Positions 1 through 7,752 of a stretch of DNA of 35,448 bases are shown piece by piece. Source of the DNA: an uncultured Bacilli bacterium (lineage in GTDB: Bacteria; Bacillota_I; Bacilli_A; RF39; UBA660). Both the position numbers and the translations under genes were made by a program. Positions within the stretch are counted from its first letter, which is position 1; every line of letters begins with the position of its first letter. The DNA lies in assembly GCA_947584955.1 (NCBI GenBank), contig CANPWS010000001.1:1-35448 (forward strand), in the 5' to 3' direction. Under the pieces are notes generated by a model that saw only the letters and a program-made list of their open reading frames with translations, ran no database searches and was not told where the DNA came from.

Positions 1-38
1 ATCCTTATATTTTATATAATTTAATAAAACTAATATTA

Positions 39-67
39 TTGATAAATGTTTTAAGGTATGCTATAAT
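39..67 (+). promoter_or_regulatory. sigma-A promoter of the DPGSGS/methyltransferase/sulfatase operon
   Basis: TTGATA (39-44), a 17-base spacer and TATAAT (62-67), with an extended -10 TG at 59-60. It lies 37 bases upstream of the microprotein start. Near-consensus, so initiation is expected around 74. Confidence 0.8.
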
Positions 68-103
68 TAACCTAGTTATTACTAAAATAAGGAGTGGTAA
101 AGT

Positions 104-262
104 ATGTATTTTGATCCAGGTTCTGGTAGTATGTTAATTCAAATGCTGGTTGCTATTTTTGCAGGTGCAGGGGCTTTTTTTGTAACTTTTAAAACTAATG
201 CGATTTCTTTCATAAAAGGAAAATTCAAAAAAAATGGAAAAGAAAAAAATAATAAAAGATAA
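104..262 (+). CDS. DPGSGS-type small membrane protein
   Basis: A 52-residue protein too short for most gene callers. It starts MYFDPGSGSML, continues as one hydrophobic segment (about residues 10-29, rich in Ala, Ile, Phe and Gly), and ends in a Lys/Asn-rich basic tail, so a single-pass membrane protein with a cytoplasmic tail is expected. GGAGTGG at 91-97 is a good ribosome binding site 6 bases before ATG, and a near-consensus promoter precedes it. Its last 29 bases overlap the next gene in another frame, implying translational coupling. From memory, small proteins opening with a D-P-G-[TS]-G-S motif occur beside surface-polymer methyltransferase and sulfatase-like genes, which is the arrangement here. 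The molecular role is unknown. Confidence 0.8.
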   Translation: MYFDPGSGSMLIQMLVAIFAGAGAFFVTFKTNAISFIKGKFKKNGKEKNNKR

Positions 263-1616
263 TTCTTCTTTTAGAGATCCATCTGGTTATATTTATTACA
301 AAGATAATAATATTTATCGAAAAATAAACAAAAGCTATATTGATAAATTTGAACATTTTATAAATAGTGGATTATATGAAGAACTTGTTAAAAATAATTT
401 AATTGTTAAACACGAAATAAAAAATAAAGATAGTGATAGTTATGATATTTTAGTACAAAAAATACCTTTTATTACTTATCCATATGAATGGTGTTTTGAT
501 CAATTAAAAGATGCGGCATTACTTACATTAAAAATTCAAAAAATAGCTTTAAAATATGGTATGACATTAAAAGATGCTAGTGCTTATAATATACAATTTT
601 TTCATGGAAAATGTATCTTTATTGATACTTTATCCTTTGATTTTTATGAAGATAATATGCCATGGGGAGCATACGGACAATTTATTAGACATTTTTTAGC
701 ACCTTTACTATTGATGAGTTATGTAGATGAAAACTTAAATTGTCTTTTAAAAAATTATATTGATGGAATTCCAATTGATTTAGCAAATAATATTTTAAAA
801 TCACGAGGAGGATTTACGTCATATATTCATATAAAATTACATAATAAAGCTATATTAAAAAATAATACAAATGAAAAAGCTATAGAAAAAGCAAAAGTAT
901 CTAAAAATGGAATTTCAAACATTATAGATATGCTTTATAGACAAATAGAAAATTTAAAAAGAAAAAAAGTTGACAGCCAGTGGAACAATTATTATGAAAA
1001 TACTAACTATATAAAAAAAGCAAGTGATAGTAAAGCTAATATAGTTGAAAGTTATTTAAAAAAAATAAAAATTAATAATAATGATATAGTATGGGATTTA
1101 GGTGCAAACGACGGAAAATATTCTAAAATTGCATCTTCATTAGGTGCTTATACCATTTGTTTTGATATTGACAATAATTCTATTAATAGATGTTATAATA
1201 TTGTTAAAGATAACAACGAAGAAAATTTACTACCTTTAATACTTGACTTAAATAATCCTTCGCCTGCCATAGGCTTTGGATTAGTTGAAAGAAAAAGTTT
1301 AAATGAAAGAGCAGATATTAAATGTATTATGGCTCTTGCTATTATTCATCATTTAGCAATATCTAACAATGTGCCTTTAATAAATATCGCTAAATATTTT
1401 TCTAGTTTAAGTAAATATTTGATAATAGAATTTATTCCTAAAGAAGATTCAAAAGTAGAGACATTATTAAAAACTAGATTAGATATTTTTGATAATTATA
1501 ATATTGAAACTTTTGAAAAAGAATTTTCAACTTTTTATAAAATAATAAAAAAAGATAATATAGATAGTAGTAAACGAGTTATGTATTTAATGGAGAAAAA
1601 AGATGAAGAAAAATGA
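234..1616 (+). CDS. two-part protein: kinase-like N-terminus plus class I SAM methyltransferase
   Basis: 460 residues. The C-terminal third (about 255-455) is a Rossmann SAM-dependent methyltransferase: motif I is VWDLGANDGKYSK near 286-298, followed by an acidic strand end (CFDID, 309-313) and a later AIIHH segment near 369-373. The N-terminal 200 residues resemble the family often named NoeA-like or just class I methyltransferase. They contain KDASAYN (113-119) followed by FID (129-131), which looks like the D-x4-N and metal-binding Asp of phosphotransferase/kinase folds; this reading is my inference. The start overlaps the microprotein and the end overlaps the next gene by 14 bases, so the three are co-translated. 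Probable role: methylation, perhaps with phosphorylation, of a surface glycopolymer. The substrate cannot be read from sequence. Confidence 0.75.
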   Translation: MEKKKIIKDNSSFRDPSGYIYYKDNNIYRKINKSYIDKFEHFINSGLYEELVKNNLIVKHEIKNKDSDSYDILVQKIPFITYPYEWCFDQLKDAALLTLKIQKIALKYGMTLKDASAYNIQFFHGKCIFIDTLSFDFYEDNMPWGAYGQFIRHFLAPLLLMSYVDENLNCLLKNYIDGIPIDLANNILKSRGGFTSYIHIKLHNKAILKNNTNEKAIEKAKVSKNGISNIIDMLYRQIENLKRKKVDSQWNNYYENTNYIKKASDSKANIVESYLKKIKINNNDIVWDLGANDGKYSKIASSLGAYTICFDIDNNSINRCYNIVKDNNEENLLPLILDLNNPSPAIGFGLVERKSLNERADIKCIMALAIIHHLAISNNVPLINIAKYFSSLSKYLIIEFIPKEDSKVETLLKTRLDIFDNYNIETFEKEFSTFYKIIKKDNIDSSKRVMYLMEKKDEEK

Positions 1617-3219
1617 TATTTTAAAAAAACTAACTACTAATAATATTATTTTATATTTTTTTTCTAATTTAAATTATATTTCTTTATTATTATGGTACTA
1701 TAATTCAAATACTAAATATATTTTTGAAATGTTTATAACTGATGTATTAATTATTACTTTTCTTATACTTATTATAAATTCAATTATTTATTATTTAATT
1801 TATAAATATATTAAAGATTCTCAAAAAGTATTTTATATTTTATTCTTTTTTTCATTTTTTTATGTTATTAATTATAATTTAACTACTTTATTAATTATTA
1901 TTTTATTATTAATTTTATTTTCTATAATATTTAAAAAATATGTACATTTTAAATTAGACTCTTCAGTTGGATTATTAATTTTTATTGGTGGATTTTTATT
2001 TCTATATAATTTTAGTATATCATTATATAATGGTATTAATCTATCGTATAAAACAAGGAAATATAATGTAGAAAATAAAATAGTTATTAATAATGATTTA
2101 CCTAGTCCAAATATTTATTGGATACATACAGATGGTATGATGAGTATAAATGCAACTTTTAAATATTTTGGTTATAAGAATGAAACATTAAATGATTATT
2201 TAACTTATAATAATTATTATAAAAATGATGATGCTTATCTAGTTAGTGGACATAAAACAAGTTTTGCTTTAGCAAGTTTATTTAATCCTAATTATTATGA
2301 TAATTTTTTTAGTACTTATTTAAATGATTTAGAAAATATTTACTTAAAAAAACAAAAAAGAACATCATTTAATATTTCATACGATGAAGTTACTTCAAAA
2401 AGATTAGATAGTGAATTATTTTCATATTTAAAAGCAAAAGATTATAAAACTATTGCTATTTCTAAATTTAATCAATATTCATCTTTAAATTCTGATTATT
2501 ATTATGATTTTTATAATTATAATGAAAATGATAGACATATTGAAGGGGATAAAAAATTTAAATTATTAACTAATTTAGATTTTAATAAAGCTAAAAAATA
2601 TACTAATTATTTTCATTTAAAAAATATTCTTAATTATACTGTTTTTCATTATGTATTTGATAACATTAACTTTCTTGATTATAACGAAATAGATTATAAT
2701 AATATTGATACAAGTAGTTATTCTTATATTGATAATTCGAAATATTGGCCAATAAAAGCTATGTTAAAAGGAATAGAGTTATCAAATGAAACAGACGATA
2801 AAAAATTTGTATTTATTGATTACGATTTAAATCATCTTCCCATTACTTTTGATAAAGAAGGAAATATTATAGATAAAAGTCATGAAGAAGATATTAATTA
2901 TTATTTAGATAATTATATTTATGCTAGTTATCTTCTTATTGATTTACTTAGTTATATCAAAAATAATGATCAAGAAGCAATTATAATAGTAGAAGCAGAT
3001 CACGGAATTCATAGTTATGAAAATGATACATTAATGCATGTTTTTAATATTTCTAATGATGAAGCTCAAAATATTAAAAATTCTGTTATGAATGCTGTAT
3101 ATATTCCTGAAAAATATAAAAATGGTGATGAAAAATATTTACAAAATCCACTTAATATAAGTAGATATTTGGTTAATAATTTTATGTGTGATAATAGTTA
3201 TAATTATATTGAAAATTAA
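1603..3219 (+). CDS. membrane-anchored sulfatase-like / alkaline-phosphatase-superfamily enzyme
   Basis: 538 residues. The first 145 hold four or five membrane segments (about 22-32, 42-66, 77-90, 93-112, 121-142). The rest is an extracytoplasmic domain with alkaline-phosphatase-superfamily signatures in the usual order: an N-terminal metal Asp in WIHTDGM (D177), a candidate Thr/Ser nucleophile in GHKTSF (219-220), an NHLP segment, then EADHG with Asp and His ligands, and a final His in LMHVF. LtaS and phosphoethanolamine/phosphoglycerol transferases share this layout, but the family label is safest as sulfatase-like hydrolase/transferase. It overlaps the methyltransferase gene by 14 bases and is followed by a strong terminator, so it ends the operon. 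Likely substrate: a lipid-linked or wall polymer. Confidence 0.75.
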   Translation: MKKNDILKKLTTNNIILYFFSNLNYISLLLWYYNSNTKYIFEMFITDVLIITFLILIINSIIYYLIYKYIKDSQKVFYILFFFSFFYVINYNLTTLLIIILLLILFSIIFKKYVHFKLDSSVGLLIFIGGFLFLYNFSISLYNGINLSYKTRKYNVENKIVINNDLPSPNIYWIHTDGMMSINATFKYFGYKNETLNDYLTYNNYYKNDDAYLVSGHKTSFALASLFNPNYYDNFFSTYLNDLENIYLKKQKRTSFNISYDEVTSKRLDSELFSYLKAKDYKTIAISKFNQYSSLNSDYYYDFYNYNENDRHIEGDKKFKLLTNLDFNKAKKYTNYFHLKNILNYTVFHYVFDNINFLDYNEIDYNNIDTSSYSYIDNSKYWPIKAMLKGIELSNETDDKKFVFIDYDLNHLPITFDKEGNIIDKSHEEDINYYLDNYIYASYLLIDLLSYIKNNDQEAIIIVEADHGIHSYENDTLMHVFNISNDEAQNIKNSVMNAVYIPEKYKNGDEKYLQNPLNISRYLVNNFMCDNSYNYIEN

Positions 3220-3226
3220 TTATATT

Positions 3227-3271
3227 AAAATATTATATTTATTGCACTTACAATTTATATAATATTTTTTT
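3227..3271 (+). terminator. rho-independent terminator after the sulfatase-like gene
   Basis: Perfect 12-bp arms (3227-3238 and 3257-3268) enclose a second short stem ATTG/CAAT across a CACTTA loop. A run of seven T (3265-3271) follows. The T run is immediately followed by the sigma-E-like -35 of spoIVA. Confidence 0.75.
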
Positions 3272-3299
3272 GCATATTTTTTTTATAAACTCATAGGAT
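3272..3299 (+). promoter_or_regulatory. sigma-E-like promoter of spoIVA
   Basis: GCATATT (3272-3278) matches the sigma-E -35 KMATATT exactly. A 13-base spacer then leads to CATAGGAT (3292-3299), close to the -10 CATACA-T. The consensus is recalled from B. subtilis work, where spoIVA is under sigma-E. No sigma-A promoter of similar quality is visible here. Confidence 0.6.
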
Positions 3300-3331
3300 T
3301 TATTAGAAAATAAAGAAAAGAGGTATATAAT

Positions 3332-4798
3332 ATGGAAAAAATAGATGTTATAAAAAGTATTGGCGCTAGAACTGGGGGAGATATATATTTAGGAGTTGTT
3401 GGAGCAGTTAGAACTGGTAAAAGTACTTTTATAAAAAAATTTATGGAATCGTTAGTTATTCCAAATATTGCTGATGAAGCAGAAAGAAAAAGAACTATGG
3501 ATGAGCTTCCTCAATCAGCAGGTGGTAAAACAATTATGACAACAGAACCTAAATTTGTTCCTGCGACTGCGACAAAAATACAAATTGATGATTTTTCTGC
3601 CAATATTAGAATGATTGATTGTGTTGGTTATGTCATAAATGCAGCGAAAGGATATGAAGATGAAAATGGACCTAGATATGTAATGACGCCTTGGTATTCA
3701 GACCCTATTCCATTTATCGAAGCTGCAGAAATTGGAACTGAAAAAGTTATTAAAGATCATTCTACCATTGGAATAGTAGTAACTACAGACGGAACGATTG
3801 GTGATATTCCAAGAAGTGAATATATTTCTGCCGAAGAAACAGTTATTAATGAACTTAAAACTATTGGAAAACCATATATTGTTTTATTAAATACAGTTCA
3901 TCCTAATTTACCAGAAACAGAGAAACTTGCTGACAAATTAAAAGAAAATTATAATGTACCAGTAATGCCAATTAATATTGAAGCTATGCAAGAAAGAGAT
4001 ATGTATAATATTTTAAAAGAGGCTTTATATGAATTTCCCGTAGAACAAGTTAAAGTTAATATGCCAGAATGGGTAACTATTTTAAATCATGAACACTATT
4101 TAAAAAAACATTATATTGAAAAAATAAGAGAAAGTGTTATTGAAATTGATAAATTAAGAGATGTTGATAATATTACTAAACATTTTTCTGATTCTGAATA
4201 TATTTCAAAAGCATATTTATCTAATGTTGATACTTCAACAGGGGAAATTACTATTAATTTAGAATCACCTTTAGAATTATATAATAAAGTTTTAAATGAA
4301 ATAATAGGTGTTGATATTTCTTCTAAAGCAAATTTGCTTTCTATTTTTCAAGAATATAACATTGCTAAACATGAATATGATCAAATTAAAGGTGCTTTAA
4401 AAATGGTTAAACAGACAGGTTATGGAATTGCTTCCCCAACTTTAGCAGATATGAAATTAGAAACTCCTGAAATCATAAAACAGGGAAGTAGATATGGTGT
4501 TAAATTAAAAGCCAAAGCTCCATCTATTCATATGATAAAAGTTGATGTAGAAAGTACATTTGAACCTATTATTGGTAGTGAACTTCAAAGTAAGGAACTT
4601 ATTAACTACTTAACTAAAGATGAAAATAATGATATTTGGAAAAGTGAAATATTTGGAAGAAGTCTTGATGTCATTGTTCAAGAAGGTATTCAAGCTAAAC
4701 TTTCTATGATGCCTGAATCTGTAAGATATAAGTTAGGTATGACATTAACTAAAGTAATAAACAAAGGTGCTAATAATATGATAGCTATTGTACTTTAA
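3332..4798 (+). CDS. spoIVA: stage IV sporulation protein A (spore-coat morphogenetic ATPase)
   Basis: 488 residues, close to the usual 492. SpoIVA is the cytoskeletal ATPase that polymerises on the outer forespore membrane and forms the base of the spore coat. The N-terminal nucleotide-binding domain has GAVRTGKST (24-32), placing the Walker lysine at residue 30, and a downstream DCVGY segment typical of TRAFAC-like P-loop proteins. The C-terminus ends in the characteristic NMIAIVL tail needed for membrane targeting and recruitment. An AAAGAAAAGAGG ribosome binding site lies before ATG. The gene stands alone between two terminators, behind a sigma-E-like promoter. Full length and apparently intact, implying that this lineage keeps at least part of the sporulation programme. 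Confidence 0.96.
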   Translation: MEKIDVIKSIGARTGGDIYLGVVGAVRTGKSTFIKKFMESLVIPNIADEAERKRTMDELPQSAGGKTIMTTEPKFVPATATKIQIDDFSANIRMIDCVGYVINAAKGYEDENGPRYVMTPWYSDPIPFIEAAEIGTEKVIKDHSTIGIVVTTDGTIGDIPRSEYISAEETVINELKTIGKPYIVLLNTVHPNLPETEKLADKLKENYNVPVMPINIEAMQERDMYNILKEALYEFPVEQVKVNMPEWVTILNHEHYLKKHYIEKIRESVIEIDKLRDVDNITKHFSDSEYISKAYLSNVDTSTGEITINLESPLELYNKVLNEIIGVDISSKANLLSIFQEYNIAKHEYDQIKGALKMVKQTGYGIASPTLADMKLETPEIIKQGSRYGVKLKAKAPSIHMIKVDVESTFEPIIGSELQSKELINYLTKDENNDIWKSEIFGRSLDVIVQEGIQAKLSMMPESVRYKLGMTLTKVINKGANNMIAIVL

Positions 4799-4828
4799 AA
4801 TAACTCAATTTAAGAGTTATTTTTTTAT
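4797..4828 (+). terminator. spoIVA terminator
   Basis: 10-bp stem AAAATAACTC/GAGTTATTTT (4797-4806, 4814-4823) with a 7-base AATTTAA loop and a T run. It begins in the spoIVA stop codon. Confidence 0.85.
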
Positions 4829-4983
4829 AATAAAGGATAATTATTGTATTTATTTTTTTCCCGCTATTATTCTAATTTATTTGTTTATATTTTTAATTAA
4901 ATCAAAATATTAATTAGATTTTTTACTTTTTGTTAACTATTAGTAAAGTTTTTATTTTTTTAATTAAAATTATATGAAAATAC

Positions 4984-5012
4984 TTGATTTTCTTTTTATT
5001 TCATGATATCTT
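4984..5012 (+). promoter_or_regulatory. promoter of the HU gene
   Basis: TTGATT (4984-4989), a 17-base spacer and TATCTT (5007-5012), with an extended -10 TG at 5004-5005. The expected start near 5019 coincides with the beginning of the leader hairpin. Confidence 0.55.
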
Positions 5013-5018
5013 TAGAGT

Positions 5019-5039
5019 GTAAGTAAATAGAATACTTAC
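5019..5039 (+). promoter_or_regulatory. 5'-leader hairpin of the HU mRNA
   Basis: Perfect 7-bp arms GTAAGTA/TACTTAC (5019-5025, 5033-5039) around a 7-base loop. It sits at the predicted transcript 5' end and 15 bases before the GGAGGT ribosome binding site. It could stabilise the mRNA or be a protein-binding operator; nothing here decides which. Confidence 0.45.
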
Positions 5040-5072
5040 GGTGTCAAACAAGAAAATGGAGGTAATTAAAAA

Positions 5073-5345
5073 ATGACAAAAGCTGAATTAGTACAATTTA
5101 TTGCTGAAAATGCAGATTTAACAAAAGCTGACGCTGGTCGTGCTTTAGATGCTATGGTAGAAGGAGTTACAAAAGGTCTTAAAGATACTGGTAAAGTTAC
5201 TTTAGTTGGTTTTGGTACTTTTACTGCCAAAAAGAGAGAAGCTAGAGATGGACGTAATCCTCAAACTGGAGAAGCAGTTCATATTCCAGCTCGTGTAGTT
5301 CCAGGTTTTAAAGCAGGAAACAAATTAAAAGATTCTTTAAACTAG
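5073..5345 (+). CDS. hup: HU-family histone-like DNA-binding protein
   Basis: 90 residues, the family's usual length. The N-terminal helical dimer region (TKAELVQFIAENADLTKADA) is followed by the FGTF turn and the beta-arm containing RDGRNPQTGE and IPA, with the closing FKAGNKLKDSLN helix. HU bends and compacts the nucleoid and assists initiation and repair. TGGAGGT lies 9 bases before ATG, making a very strong initiation site. The codons are richer in G and C than in neighbouring genes, as expected for a highly expressed protein. It is monocistronic, with its own promoter, leader hairpin and long terminator. Confidence 0.97.
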   Translation: MTKAELVQFIAENADLTKADAGRALDAMVEGVTKGLKDTGKVTLVGFGTFTAKKREARDGRNPQTGEAVHIPARVVPGFKAGNKLKDSLN

Positions 5346-5368
5346 TTTATTAGAATTGACTTTTCAAG

Positions 5369-5426
5369 CAAGTAGCATTTGTAAATATAGAAAATTAATT
5401 TAGTAGTATATTAAAAATGCATCTTG
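5369..5426 (+). other. imperfect inverted repeat in the HU 3' region
   Basis: Arms 5369-5380 and 5415-5426 pair over 12 positions except for a central TA/AT mismatch, with a 34-base loop. It lies between the hup stop and its terminator. It could be 3'-UTR structure or chance in AT-rich DNA. Confidence 0.3.
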
Positions 5427-5454
5427 ATTTAAACAAAATAATTTAAAGAACTTT

Positions 5455-5506
5455 AAGAAATTGTTTGGAAATTAGTTATTTAATTTCTTAACAATTTCTT
5501 TTTCTT
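5455..5506 (+). terminator. hup terminator
   Basis: Perfect 11-bp outer arms (5455-5465, 5490-5500), a short TG/TT internal loop and a 7-bp inner stem GAAATTA/TAATTTC, followed by a T-rich tail. Confidence 0.85.
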
Positions 5507-5560
5507 ATATATAAAATAATAATTTATTTAATAAGAAATTTAATTAATTTTATATATATA

Positions 5561-5595
5561 AAAATAAAATAAGCATTTAATTTTATACTTATTTT
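5561..5595 (-). terminator. terminator of the S24 repressor-like gene
   Basis: On the minus strand a 10-bp stem (5586-5595 with 5566-5575, one G-U pair) overlaps the gene's stop codon and is followed by a broken T run. Confidence 0.55.
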
Positions 5596-6254
5596 ATTTC
5601 CCTATATACTGCAATTACTTTACCAAGTAACATATCATTAGAAACAATATTTACATTAATTGTTTGATGTTTGGGATTTATTGCTTGTAAAATTATTCCT
5701 TTAGGATAACGATATAATCTTCTTACTGAAAGCATATTATTTTTTATAGCAATTATTACATCATCGCCATTTTTATAATCATCCTGTTTTTTAAAAAATA
5801 CTTTATCACCTTTTAAATATACTGGAGACATTGAGTCATCTGTTATTTTAATTGATAATTGACTATTTGTATTAATTGGTTCATATGATGCATTTTTATA
5901 AGTATTTATAATTTTTTCACTATATGTAGTTAAATTTTTATCTTTTCTCATATTACTAACATATTCTTTTATCATCTTTTTTTCAAATACTTCTTTATCT
6001 TTAGTAGTAATAGGTATTTCCTCTAATACAGATAATTCTACATTAAAAATACGACATATTTCGAAAAAGATATCATAAGGTATATTTAATGAACCTGTTT
6101 CATATTTATGAAGGGTTTGTCTATTTTTTACATTACCAAGTGCATTGGATAAATCTTCAAGTGAGTAATTGTATTTAGTTCTTGCTTCTTTTATAATATT
6201 ACATGCAAATGGTTTTAATTCATCACTTATTAATTCTTGTTTACTAGTTCTCAT
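5589..6254 (-). CDS. HTH (XRE) plus S24/LexA-like repressor, altered catalytic dyad
   Basis: 221 residues. Residues about 14-80 form a Cro/CI-type helix-turn-helix (YSLEDLSNALGNVKNRQTLHKYE), and 130-221 form an S24 peptidase-like fold. The serine of the dyad is present in ITDDSMSP (S141). The position of the LexA catalytic lysine (V-K-R-L in LexA) reads V-R-R-L (R178), and no Ala-Gly or Cys-Gly cleavage pair is seen in the linker. Self-cleavage is therefore doubtful, and it may act as a fold-only dimer or ligand sensor. GAAGGAG lies 7 bases before ATG. It follows two VUT-like membrane genes with a 15-base gap, so it is the last gene of that operon and may regulate it. Confidence 0.8.
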   Translation of the reverse strand: MRTSKQELISDELKPFACNIIKEARTKYNYSLEDLSNALGNVKNRQTLHKYETGSLNIPYDIFFEICRIFNVELSVLEEIPITTKDKEVFEKKMIKEYVSNMRKDKNLTTYSEKIINTYKNASYEPINTNSQLSIKITDDSMSPVYLKGDKVFFKKQDDYKNGDDVIIAIKNNMLSVRRLYRYPKGIILQAINPKHQTINVNIVSNDMLLGKVIAVYREIK

Positions 6255-6269
6255 TTTTAATCTCCTTCT

Positions 6270-6929
6270 TTAATCAATATTATTTATTATATAAATTACT
6301 TTTGTTCCTATTATACTTATAATTGTTACAAATATATATCTTATTATAAATAACTCTAATATATTTACAATATTGTAATCAAATAGATATGCTATTATAC
6401 AAAAAATCAAGCATTCAATAAAATGAGTTATTATTGAAGTTATTATATTAGTTATCCATACTTTATTTTTTAATTGTCTTATATAATGATATAATTTAGC
6501 ATTTATCCACATAGCTATAATTAATGATATAAAATTAGCATAATATAAACTATTATTTAAATTTATTATATTATTAAAAGCTAAATTAGATATTTCATTG
6601 ATACTACTTGTTTTTAATGATAGTGAAAATATACCAAATGTATACACTATTATATTACAATATATAACTTGTAATATAATACTTTTTACTTCATCAGGAC
6701 CTTTTTTTTGAACTATTATTGATGAAGCTATTAATATTAAGCTATTAATAATAAATCCTAAATTAATATTTAAATTTAATATTTCTATTTCTTTTTGACA
6801 TATTATTCCAGATATTATTGACGCAGGTACTATCCATAAATACATACCTTCGACTTTATATTTTTTATAAAATATTAATAATGTCATAATTGTTAATATC
6901 AATTCTAAAATAAATAATATTATATTCAT
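6270..6929 (-). CDS. VUT/YhhQ-family integral membrane protein (putative queuosine-precursor-type transporter), copy A
   Basis: 219 residues from the ATG at 6929. That start is preferred over the upstream in-frame ATG at 6953 because AAGGTG lies 5 bases before it and it overlaps the upstream gene's stop in ATGA. About six membrane segments (2-20, 28-45, 55-73, 83-103, 129-148, 160-183, 188-208). The SIIVQKKGPDEVKSI segment corresponds to the family's D-(x)-SEKYGKK-A loop, and WINAKLYHYIRQL followed by a THFIECLIF helix matches the C-terminal VUT core. YhhQ/VUT proteins import queuosine precursors; the substrate here is unproven and the sequence is divergent. It is translationally coupled to a paralogue just upstream. 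Confidence 0.65.
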   Translation of the reverse strand: MNIILFILELILTIMTLLIFYKKYKVEGMYLWIVPASIISGIICQKEIEILNLNINLGFIINSLILIASSIIVQKKGPDEVKSIILQVIYCNIIVYTFGIFSLSLKTSSINEISNLAFNNIINLNNSLYYANFISLIIAMWINAKLYHYIRQLKNKVWITNIITSIITHFIECLIFCIIAYLFDYNIVNILELFIIRYIFVTIISIIGTKVIYIINNID

Positions 6930-7594
6930 ACATTCACCTTCTTTAAAGGCCATAAATATTTAGTAAATGGTAAATATATAATTGTTAATAATACTTTTAA
7001 TAAATAATTAGTAATTATTAAACTAAATACTTCTTCAAAAGCTAATTCAAATACATATCCAAATAAATTAAATAAAAGTGATTCAAACATTAAAATTGTT
7101 AAACTTGTCAAGATAATTCTTATACTTATTTTATTAGACATTACTTTAAATCCTGGATATATTAATGATGAGAGTAACTGCACTATAAAAGTTATTATTG
7201 GATAACAAATAATTATTTTATAATTATATATAAATACATCTCTTATATTAATCCAATTATTATCTGTTATAGATCCCATATATAAAGATGATATAAATAA
7301 TAAAATTGATATTAATATATTTATAAAAAATATCTTTTTAATTAAGGTTTTAAAATCTTTCACTGATACTTTTTCAATAATTATATATGTTAAAATCATA
7401 AATAGTGTTGATATAAATATATTAGCATTTATATTAATTTTCATAATTTCTACTATCTTAAATGATAATAAATATGATACTATATTATAAAAAATATATA
7501 TATTTTTTATTGCGTGTTTTTCAAAGATTAAATGTGAAATTAATAAAAATAATATACTGAACATAAATATTAACAGTACTAAAATTACATTCAT
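6926..7594 (-). CDS. divergent VUT-like integral membrane protein, copy B
   Basis: 222 residues from ATG at 7594. The in-frame GTG at 7603 abuts the AGGAAAG ribosome binding site, so the ATG 8 bases after it is preferred. Seven hydrophobic segments. It aligns by eye with copy A: FKIVEIMKININANIFIST matches copy A's KEIEILNLNINLGFIINS, and SLTILMFESLLFNLFGYVF matches SIITHFIECLIFCIIAYLF. The two are therefore tandem paralogues, and copy B is further from the known VUT consensus. The ATGA overlap suggests equimolar expression, so a heterodimeric transporter is possible (inference). Confidence 0.55.
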   Translation of the reverse strand: MNVILVLLIFMFSILFLLISHLIFEKHAIKNIYIFYNIVSYLLSFKIVEIMKININANIFISTLFMILTYIIIEKVSVKDFKTLIKKIFFINILISILLFISSLYMGSITDNNWINIRDVFIYNYKIIICYPIITFIVQLLSSLIYPGFKVMSNKISIRIILTSLTILMFESLLFNLFGYVFELAFEEVFSLIITNYLLKVLLTIIYLPFTKYLWPLKKVNV

Positions 7595-7621
7595 TTTATA
7601 CACTTTCCTTTTTTCTTTTAT

Positions 7622-7644
7622 ATTATATCATATTTTTTTAAGAT
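7622..7644 (-). promoter_or_regulatory. promoter of the VUT pair/S24 operon
   Basis: On the minus strand an extended -10 TGATATAAT (hexamer 7622-7627) has only a weak -35 17 bases upstream. The expected start is 7614-7616, giving a leader of about 20 bases, too short for a riboswitch. Confidence 0.6.
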
Positions 7645-7701
7645 ACAAAATAGAAAAAAACATTTTTTTCTTAAATTATGACTTATTTAATAAAATATGA
7701 T

Positions 7702-7742
7702 AAAAAAAATAGATAGTATATTTTTTATTGTAACTTATCTAT
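7702..7742 (-). terminator. terminator of the LOG-family gene
   Basis: On the minus strand 7-bp arms ATAGATA/TATCTAT (7736-7742, 7709-7715) lead into a T run (7702-7709) just after the stop at 7753. Confidence 0.6.
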
Positions 7743-7752
7743 CAAAAATTTA

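Noticed and set aside
7595..7640. preQ1 riboswitch expected upstream of VUT/YhhQ genes
   Set aside because: The predicted leader is only about 20 bases and shows no stem plus A-rich tail.
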